A stretch of 10,336 nucleotides of DNA, from the NCBI GenBank assembly GCA_964403565.1, contig CAYOFV010000041.1, positions 1 through 10,336 on the forward strand, in the 5' to 3' direction. How positions within the stretch are numbered: the first letter of the stretch is position 1; each line of letters starts with the position of its first letter. Positions 5,238 to 10,336 of this stretch are shown piece after piece. The notes under the pieces were generated by a model, which was given only the letters and a program-made list of their open reading frames with translations, ran no database searches and was not told where the DNA came from. Source of the DNA: Thioglobus_B sp964403565 (GTDB lineage Bacteria > Pseudomonadota > Gammaproteobacteria > PS1 > Pseudothioglobaceae). Position numbers and translations under genes: made by a program.

Positions 5238-5262
5238 ATTCAGCAAGCCTTGCTTGCTGAAT
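5238..5262 (+). repeat. REP-like palindrome, copy C
   Basis: ATTCAGCAAGC, loop CTT, GCTTGCTGAAT: a perfect 11-bp stem. It lies 12 bases after the transposase stop and 11 bases before the pdxB start, in the orientation of copy A. Any pdxB mRNA started upstream would carry this hairpin in its leader, next to the start codon. Confidence 0.92.
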
Positions 5263-5273
5263 AATAAAAAAAT

Positions 5274-6314
5274 ATGAAACTAGTTATTGATGATGCATGC
5301 TATGCATATAATGAAATTTTTTCAGGATTTGGAGAAGTTATAACCCTACCTGGGAGAGATATTGACTCTCAAGCAGTAGCTGATGCCGACGTACTGATTG
5401 TTAGATCACGTACAAAAGTTAACCAAGAGCTATTAGAGGGATCAAAAGTTAAATTTGTTGGCTCAACCGTTGCCGGGCTTGATCATGTAGATCAAAATTA
5501 CCTAAATAATAAAAAAATCGAATTTTTTTCTGCTCAAGGTTGTAACTCTATGGCGGTTGCCGAATTTGTTATTAGCGCAATTATCAATCTTGCTGATAAA
5601 CATAACTTTAATTATCAAGAAAAAACTCTTGGAATTGTTGGTGTTGGTAATGTAGGCTCAAGACTTGCTGCAAAAGCTCAACTTATGGGGATAAAAACCC
5701 TGCTTAACGACCCTCCAAGACAAGAAAACGAAAATTTGCCAGATTTTGTTGATCTTGATACTGCTTTAAGTGCAGATATTGTAACTTTTCACACTCCTTT
5801 AACGTTTGACGGTAAACATCCATCATACAAACTACTTAATGCAAGTAATTTTCATAATATTAGTAACAATACTATTCTTATTAACGCTGCGCGCGGTGGT
5901 GTAATTGATGAAAAAATTTGGCAAAAAACTCAAACGCGTGAAAATATCATCGATTGTTGGGAAGACGAGCCAAATATTAACACCAAACTGCAAGAAAATG
6001 CCTATTGGGCTACTCCGCATATCGCCGGACACTCTATAGATGCTAAATTTATGGGTAGTTTTATGGTTTACGAAGCTTTATGCGCATATCTCGGGCAAAA
6101 AATTGACAAAAACATTGCAAATTTAATAAATCCAGGCGTTTTAACCGTAGAAAAAGACACTTTAAAAGACACTCTCAATGCAATTTATGATTTTTCTAAA
6201 GATACTAGCGAGATAAAAAATTTAGAAAATTTTGAATATTACCGTCGAAACTACCCAAAACGCTTTGAATGGCATCATTACCAGTCAAAAATACAGTTGC
6301 CTATTGTAGAATAA
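5274..6314 (+). CDS. pdxB: Erythronate-4-phosphate dehydrogenase
   Basis: This NAD-dependent enzyme oxidises 4-phosphoerythronate in the deoxyxylulose-5-phosphate-dependent route to pyridoxal phosphate. Features of the D-isomer 2-hydroxyacid dehydrogenase fold are clear: STVAGLDHVD (64-73), the nucleotide loop GVGNVGSRLA (123-132) leading to the PdxB-typical LLNDPPRQ (143-150), FHTPLTFDGKHPSYKL, Arg207 in NAARGGVID, Glu232 in WEDEP and His249 in ATPHIAGHS, which form the expected catalytic Arg/Glu/His set. The C-terminal dimerisation domain is recognisable (RRNYPKRFEW, 324-333) but stops soon after. At 346 residues the protein is about 30 shorter than E. coli PdxB as I recall it. No Shine-Dalgarno sequence precedes the ATG; palindrome C lies 11 bases upstream. 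moaE follows after five bases, so the two are probably co-transcribed. Confidence 0.93.
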   Translation: MKLVIDDACYAYNEIFSGFGEVITLPGRDIDSQAVADADVLIVRSRTKVNQELLEGSKVKFVGSTVAGLDHVDQNYLNNKKIEFFSAQGCNSMAVAEFVISAIINLADKHNFNYQEKTLGIVGVGNVGSRLAAKAQLMGIKTLLNDPPRQENENLPDFVDLDTALSADIVTFHTPLTFDGKHPSYKLLNASNFHNISNNTILINAARGGVIDEKIWQKTQTRENIIDCWEDEPNINTKLQENAYWATPHIAGHSIDAKFMGSFMVYEALCAYLGQKIDKNIANLINPGVLTVEKDTLKDTLNAIYDFSKDTSEIKNLENFEYYRRNYPKRFEWHHYQSKIQLPIVE

Positions 6315-6319
6315 GCCTT

Positions 6320-6769
6320 ATGAATAAGATTATTGTACAAGAAGCTGATTTTGACCTAACTACCGAGACCAATCTTGCGCGTGCAAATGATAATGACATT
6401 GGTGCAGTGGTTTCTTTTGTGGGTACAGTGCGTGATTTAGATAATGAATCTATTAATAAAATGACACTTGAGCACTACCCAGGGATGACTGAAAAATCTC
6501 TTGAAGATATTGCCATTCAAGCGCAAGACAAGTGGCCGATTGGCAACGTAACAATTATTCATCGTGTGGGAGAGCTTGATATTAACTCACAAATTGTGCT
6601 AGTGATAACTACCAGTAAACACCGTAAGACAGCGTTTGAAGCTTGTGAATTTATTATGGATTTTTTAAAAACTCGCGCACCATTTTGGAAAAAAGAACAT
6701 ACGACTACTCAAGAAAAATGGGTGGAAGCCAAAGATAGTGACAAAACGCAGGCTAAGCGTTGGCAGTAA
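6320..6769 (+). CDS. moaE: Molybdopterin synthase catalytic subunit MoaE
   Basis: MoaE, with MoaD thiocarboxylate as sulfur donor, converts cyclic pyranopterin monophosphate to molybdopterin in the cytoplasm. The 149-residue product shows GAVVSFVGTVRD (28-39), the conserved LEHYPGM (50-56), IIHRVGEL (79-86) and LKTRAPFWKKE (116-126). Lys117 and Lys124 correspond to the active-site lysines of E. coli MoaE. I start at ATG 6320, five bases after the pdxB stop, because the protein then begins like the family. A further upstream ATG at 6269 lies inside pdxB and would add 17 unrelated residues. Its 3' end overlaps the convergent mobA by 17 bases. Its partner moaD lies about 3.4 kb away at the end of the moeA run. 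Confidence 0.96.
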   Translation: MNKIIVQEADFDLTTETNLARANDNDIGAVVSFVGTVRDLDNESINKMTLEHYPGMTEKSLEDIAIQAQDKWPIGNVTIIHRVGELDINSQIVLVITTSKHRKTAFEACEFIMDFLKTRAPFWKKEHTTTQEKWVEAKDSDKTQAKRWQ

Positions 6770-7340
6770 AATCTTCTGGTGAATTTAGGTTTATAAACAT
6801 TTTAGCCTTATCGGTAAAATCTACTTCTTGTGCGTTATTATCTTTATAGAACTTCCCTAATTTTCTCTCACCACTTGCTAAATATTTATTAATTAAATCT
6901 TTAACCTTAATATCAACAAGAGCAAAGGTTGGGTGTAAGTGATTATCCTCTGAGGCAACACACATTAAAGCGTCTTTATCTTGCATGGTTTTTACAAATC
7001 TATCTAGTAGCTCATTATCTACATACGGCCCATCACAAGGTAATATTAATAAGTACTTAGTTGTAATACTATTTAATGCAGCTGCAATACCTGCTAATGG
7101 CCCTTGAAAATTATCCAATTCGTCAGTAATAACTTTACCGTATTCTTGATATAGGTCAATGTTTCTATTAGCGCTCACCAATATACTATCAACAGAATTA
7201 CTAATAGCATCAACAACATAACTAATAAGTGTTTTATTATTGAAAGTTATTAAGCCTTTGTCTTGCCCCTGCATACGCGTAGCTTGACCTCCGGCCAAAA
7301 TAACTGCAGTAATTTCACTTTTTGTTATTGCTTTTTGCAT
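6753..7340 (-). CDS. mobA: Molybdenum cofactor guanylyltransferase MobA
   Basis: This enzyme links GMP to molybdenum-molybdopterin, giving the bis-MGD cofactor used by DMSO-reductase-family enzymes such as Nap and Nar nitrate reductases and formate dehydrogenases. The 195-residue protein has the nucleotide-binding signature LAGGQATRMQGQDKGL (15-30), DNFQGPLAG (76-84), the metal-binding PCDGP (101-105), HPTFAL (136-141) and the terminal NLNSPEDF (184-191). The start at 7340 gives a normal N-terminus, although no ribosome site is seen. Its presence implies that at least one bis-MGD enzyme is encoded elsewhere in this genome. Its stop lies within the end of moaE, so the two transcripts are convergent and overlapping, with no terminator between. 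It is divergent from moeA across 76 bases. Confidence 0.95.
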   Translation of the reverse strand: MQKAITKSEITAVILAGGQATRMQGQDKGLITFNNKTLISYVVDAISNSVDSILVSANRNIDLYQEYGKVITDELDNFQGPLAGIAAALNSITTKYLLILPCDGPYVDNELLDRFVKTMQDKDALMCVASEDNHLHPTFALVDIKVKDLINKYLASGERKLGKFYKDNNAQEVDFTDKAKMFINLNSPEDFTANA

Positions 7341-7367
7341 AGTTTATGTTGTTTATATTTGCTGATA

Positions 7368-7375
7368 GTTATAAT
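7368..7375. promoter_or_regulatory. Overlapping divergent -10 elements between mobA and moeA
   Basis: The plus strand reads TATAAT at 7370-7375 (towards moeA, start point near 7382). The minus strand reads TATAAC over 7373-7368 (towards mobA, start point near 7361). The two hexamers share four base pairs, so RNA polymerase could occupy only one at a time. The -35 matches are weak on both sides. Confidence 0.4.
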
Positions 7376-7416
7376 ACAATCAGATACTAAAGATTAACTA
7401 ATAAATTTATATATAA

Positions 7417-8682
7417 ATGGATAATGCACAAGTTGATTGTGGATGCGATCAAATTAAACAAAAACTTTTATCAGCTGATAAGGCGCTAGATACTCTAACT
7501 AGTTGCGCCAGACCAATTAGCAAGACTTCTATGGTCTCACTCGATGATGGTCTTGGTAGGATTTTGGCTGGTGATATTTGCTCTAATATTAATGTTCCTG
7601 GGTTTGATAATTCTGCTATGGATGGTTATGCAATAAACCTTAAAGATGAGCAAATTGACACCCCAGGAGGTTTTAGTTTTGAAATTACCGATCGCATTGC
7701 TGCCGGATCTATTGGCGATGATCTAAAACCAGGATGTGCTGCAAGGATTTTTACTGGCGCTCCAGTGCCAAATGGCGCTAATACCGTTATCATGCAAGAA
7801 GAATGTGAACTTATAGATAATGATAAAAAAATCGAAATTTACAGACCGATTTCACTCAATGAAAATATTCGCCCTATGGGTAATGATATTCAATCAGGAT
7901 CAGTTGTATTAGAAGCTGGAACTATTTTAAAACCACAAGATATTGCTCTTGCTGCCTCAGTTGGGGTAAATGCGTTAGAAGTGTTTGACAAGGTAAAAGT
8001 TGGTGTATTTTTTACTGGCGATGAGCTAGTTAAGCCAGGGTGTGAGCTAAAACCAGGGCAAATATATAATTCCAATCGCTATTCATTGGTTGCTATGTTA
8101 GACGCCTTAGGGTGTGAGGTTATTAACCTTGGTAATGTAGAAGACACTCTTATTGCTACTGTTGATGCACTTCAAAATTTGCAAGATAAATGCGATCTAG
8201 TTATAACAACTGGTGGAGTATCAGTTGGTGAAGAGGATCATATAAAGGCAGCAGTTGAGCAACTTGGAAAGCTTGATTTATGGCGCATTAAAATAAAACC
8301 TGGAAAACCTCTTGCGTTTGGAAATATTGGTAATAGTCATTTTATTGGCTTGCCTGGCAATCCAGTATCAGCAATGGTGACTTTTTTACTTTTTGCCAGA
8401 CCATTTATAAAAAAACTTCAAGGTAATAACAACTACTTAAATACTCAATTCAAAATTGCGGCTGATTTTGATTGGCACAGATCTAAACCAAGACGTGAGT
8501 TTGTACGAGTAAAACTTGACAACTCAACAATACCACCAAAAGCCACACAATACCCCAAGCAAGGTTCAGATGTATTATCATCTATGTCTTGGGCTGATGG
8601 TTTGGCAGAAATTCCAGAAGAAACTATCTTTAAAAAAGGTGAGATTATTAACTTTTATCCATTAAAGGAAATGATGCAATGA
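7417..8682 (+). CDS. moeA: Molybdopterin molybdenumtransferase MoeA
   Basis: This enzyme inserts molybdate into adenylated molybdopterin, forming the molybdenum cofactor. The 421-residue product has the full domain series: PGFDNSAMDGYA (61-72), RIFTGAPVPNGANTVIMQE (110-128), PMGNDI (153-158), the MogA-like domain VGVFFTGDELVKPG (195-208), NSNRYSL (218-224), TTGGVSVGEEDH (264-275), IKPGKPLAFG (293-302) and GLPGNPVSAMVTF (311-323). A C-terminal beta domain holds RREFVRVKL. Length is normal. The N-terminus contains three cysteines in the first 30 residues (Cys8, Cys10, Cys30), which are not family hallmarks. No ribosome site precedes the ATG. Its stop overlaps the moaC start by ATGA, so it heads a moeA-moaC-moaA-moaD operon. 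Confidence 0.96.
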   Translation: MDNAQVDCGCDQIKQKLLSADKALDTLTSCARPISKTSMVSLDDGLGRILAGDICSNINVPGFDNSAMDGYAINLKDEQIDTPGGFSFEITDRIAAGSIGDDLKPGCAARIFTGAPVPNGANTVIMQEECELIDNDKKIEIYRPISLNENIRPMGNDIQSGSVVLEAGTILKPQDIALAASVGVNALEVFDKVKVGVFFTGDELVKPGCELKPGQIYNSNRYSLVAMLDALGCEVINLGNVEDTLIATVDALQNLQDKCDLVITTGGVSVGEEDHIKAAVEQLGKLDLWRIKIKPGKPLAFGNIGNSHFIGLPGNPVSAMVTFLLFARPFIKKLQGNNNYLNTQFKIAADFDWHRSKPRREFVRVKLDNSTIPPKATQYPKQGSDVLSSMSWADGLAEIPEETIFKKGEIINFYPLKEMMQ

Positions 8683-9158
8683 GTGATGAATTAAGTCATG
8701 TAAACAATAAAGGCGAGGCGCAGATGGTTGATGTTGCTGACAAAGACACTACAACTAGAGAGGCTCGAGCCACTACAAGCATTTTAATGCTTTCTGAGAC
8801 CCTGCAAAAGATCAAAGATAATGATTTTAAAAAAGGTGATGTACTTGCTGTTGCAAGAATTGCTGGAATTATGGCGGCAAAACAAACACACCATCTTATT
8901 CCAATGTGTCATAGTCTTAATCTATCCAAAATTAGTGTAGACTTTGAATATCTTGAAAATGGGGTAAAAATTAATACTTTTGCCAAACTAGATGCTCAAA
9001 CTGGCGTAGAAATGGAGGCCTTAACTGCCTCTAGTGTTGCTGCACTTACAATTTATGATATGTGTAAGGCAGTTGATAGATTTATGCAAATCACCGATAC
9101 CCATCTTGTGGAGAAAAAAGGCGGTAAATCTGGTCATTGGAAGCTTGAAGATCAATAA
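8679..9158 (+). CDS. moaC: Cyclic pyranopterin monophosphate synthase MoaC
   Basis: MoaC converts 3',8-cyclo-dihydro-GTP, made by MoaA, into cyclic pyranopterin monophosphate, the first stable Moco intermediate. The 159-residue protein shows AQMVDVADK (14-22), FKKGDVLAVARIAGIMAAKQTHHLIPMCHSL split as 50-60 and 61-80, GVEMEALTASSVAALTIYDM across 109-128 and the catalytic CKAVD (129-133). The conserved lysine of KKGD and the histidine of MCHSL fit known MoaC active-site residues. It overlaps moeA by four bases and is followed by moaA after six bases, which is tight enough for translational coupling. Length and all motifs are normal. Confidence 0.96.
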   Translation: MSDELSHVNNKGEAQMVDVADKDTTTREARATTSILMLSETLQKIKDNDFKKGDVLAVARIAGIMAAKQTHHLIPMCHSLNLSKISVDFEYLENGVKINTFAKLDAQTGVEMEALTASSVAALTIYDMCKAVDRFMQITDTHLVEKKGGKSGHWKLEDQ

Positions 9159-9164
9159 CAAATT

Positions 9165-10160
9165 ATGGCTCAATTAATTGACAAATTCGACAGAGAGATT
9201 AATTATTTAAGAATCTCTATTACTGAGCATTGTAATTTCAGATGCTTTTATTGCCGTGACGATGAACATGTTCCAAATTGTAAGCGTGAAGATATCCTAA
9301 GCTATGAAGATATTCAAAAAATTGTAAGACTATTTGCCGAAATGGGAATTAGTAAGGTTCGCATTACTGGTGGAGAACCATTACTTAGACGTGGTATTGT
9401 AAAAATTGCCAGTCTTATTAGCTCAACCCCTGGTATTACCGATGTACCACTTTCTACCAATGCTCAACTACTTGGAAAGTTTGCTGATAAATTGCAAAAA
9501 AATGGTGTTAATCGAGTAAATATATCTATTGACTCACTTATTCCTAAACGCTTTAAAGAGATTACTCGTGGTGGTGAAGTAGCTGATGTTATTAATGGAA
9601 TTGATAAGGCAATTGCAGCTGGAATGCATCCTATAAAAATTAACGCTGTAGCTATGCGCGGGGTTAATGATGATGAAATTGAATCGTTAGTTGATTTTGC
9701 AATAGATAAAGGTATTGATATTCGTTTTATTGAAACTATGCCAATTGGGACGGCCGGTATTGAAAATCAGTCTCAACATATGAGTGAAAAAGAGATTCTC
9801 GAGCGAATCAACACTCACCTTAAAGGCAAAATAACTCCAATTAAGCCTAAGAAAACTGATGGCCCTGCAACTAATTACAAAATTGATAACACCAGCTCAA
9901 CTGTTGGAGTTATTAGCGCTGTATCCAATCATTTTTGCCAGACTTGTAATCGAGTAAGGCTAACTGCAAAAGGCGAGCTTATTCTTTGTTTAGGACAAGA
10001 AGATGCAATTTCTCTTAAAGACTTAGTACGCTCAGATTTAAGCGATGATGAAATTAAACAAAAGATTATGAATGCTATTAATAAAAAGCCAGAAAAGCAC
10101 GAATTTAATAGCTCTATTGACAACATTAGCAACAGACAAATGGCGGAGATTGGCGGATGA
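9165..10160 (+). CDS. moaA: GTP 3',8-cyclase MoaA (radical SAM)
   Basis: MoaA catalyses the first step of molybdenum cofactor synthesis, radical rearrangement of GTP to 3',8-cyclo-dihydro-GTP. The 331-residue protein has the radical SAM cluster CNFRCFYC (Cys23, Cys27, Cys30), the SAM-binding ITGGEPLLRRG (67-77) and NISIDSL (119-125). The second, C-terminal [4Fe-4S] cluster site is NHFCQTCNRVRLTAKGELILC, with Cys258, Cys261 and Cys275. It ends in the MoaA-typical Gly-Gly. Both iron-sulfur clusters are oxygen-sensitive, fitting use at low oxygen. The stop overlaps the moaD start by ATGA. A possible weak ribosome site is the AAGATCAA stretch near 9147-9154. Confidence 0.96.
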   Translation: MAQLIDKFDREINYLRISITEHCNFRCFYCRDDEHVPNCKREDILSYEDIQKIVRLFAEMGISKVRITGGEPLLRRGIVKIASLISSTPGITDVPLSTNAQLLGKFADKLQKNGVNRVNISIDSLIPKRFKEITRGGEVADVINGIDKAIAAGMHPIKINAVAMRGVNDDEIESLVDFAIDKGIDIRFIETMPIGTAGIENQSQHMSEKEILERINTHLKGKITPIKPKKTDGPATNYKIDNTSSTVGVISAVSNHFCQTCNRVRLTAKGELILCLGQEDAISLKDLVRSDLSDDEIKQKIMNAINKKPEKHEFNSSIDNISNRQMAEIGG

Positions 10161-10336
10161 AAATTCTATACTTTGCATCACTTAAAGAAAATCTTAAAAC
10201 TGCAAATGAAGATATTGATACAAACGGTAGTATTACTGTTAAAGATCTTAGAGGTGTACTTGCGCAAAAACATGGAGAGCATTTTTTTCCTGAAAATATC
10301 CTATGTGCGGTAAATCAAGAAATCGCAAACGATGAT
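10157..10336 (+). CDS. moaD: Molybdopterin synthase sulfur carrier subunit MoaD (partial, 3' end outside window)
   Basis: The first 60 codons are present, starting MKILYFASLKENLK, which is the usual ubiquitin-fold MoaD opening (K-x-L-Y-F-A). A TVKDLRGVLAQ segment (27-37) and LCAVNQEIA (49-57) follow, as expected for the family. MoaD carries sulfur as a C-terminal Gly-Gly thiocarboxylate for MoaE. That end, about 20 residues further on, lies beyond the window. The ATG overlaps the moaA stop, so it is the fourth gene of the moeA operon. Confidence 0.9.
   Translation, partial: MKILYFASLKENLKTANEDIDTNGSITVKDLRGVLAQKHGEHFFPENILCAVNQEIANDD

Larger units (their letters stand above)
4448..5262 (+). 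mobile_element. RAYT-type element: transposase gene bracketed by REP-like palindromes
   Basis: The unit is palindrome A, a 39-base AT-rich spacer, palindrome B in the opposite orientation, the transposase gene, and palindrome C. This is the arrangement expected of REP-associated tyrosine transposases, domesticated relatives of IS200/IS605 that act on single-stranded hairpins. It sits between ung and pdxB without breaking either. The true ends of the element cannot be set from a single copy. Confidence 0.8.

Noticed and set aside
4448..5262. Repeats as a CRISPR array
   Set aside because: Only three copies exist, they are palindromic with differing orientations, and the spacing is 39 bases and then a whole gene, so array structure is absent.
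6269..6319. Upstream ATG as the moaE start
   Set aside because: It lies inside pdxB and adds 17 residues not found in the family; the ATG at 6320 gives the normal N-terminus.
7362..7383. Inverted repeat CTGAT-N12-ATCAG spanning the mobA/moeA promoters as an operator
   Set aside because: Arms of five bases with a long spacer are expected by chance in DNA of this composition, and it does not match the FNR box spacing.

Overview
The window suggests a low-GC, sulfur-oxidising, nitrate-respiring gammaproteobacterium of the SUP05/Candidatus Thioglobus type or a relative. The basis is gene content, AT-rich coding style and remembered family similarity; no search was run, so the placement is moderate confidence.

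Layout. Bases 1-346 hold no gene. They carry an intrinsic terminator and two near-consensus FNR/DNR boxes (49-62, 216-229), the second upstream of a secreted octaheme cytochrome c of the hydroxylamine oxidoreductase (HAO) family (347-1813). This protein has isoleucine where oxidative HAO carries its heme-crosslinking tyrosine, which points to a reductive enzyme. A terminator-like hairpin separates it from a small exported TPR protein (1901-2389). Convergent to these is a Crp/Fnr regulator (2406-3116, minus) that lacks the classical N-terminal cysteines but has a four-cysteine C-terminal tail. Its ribosome-binding region contains a run of eight G. It is divergent from a membrane-anchored thioredoxin-fold protein with a CRVC site (3283-3783). 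A perfect FNR box lies midway between the two start codons.

Next come ung (3780-4442, ATGA overlap) and a REP-associated tyrosine transposase (RAYT, 4560-5225) bracketed by three copies of one 25-nt palindrome: two before it in opposite orientations and one after it. Then follow pdxB (vitamin B6), moaE, convergent mobA, and the divergent run moeA-moaC-moaA-moaD (moaD is cut by the window end).

How it fits together. Six genes serve molybdenum cofactor synthesis, as needed for nitrate reductases and other molybdoenzymes. The octaheme cytochrome could act further down the nitrogen-oxide path (nitrite or hydroxylamine reduction). The Crp/Fnr protein and the boxes offer an oxygen- or NO-responsive switch for the cytochrome, the regulator itself and a thiol-redox protein that could help cytochrome maturation. 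That wiring is inferred from the sequence. No tRNA, rRNA or CRISPR array was seen.
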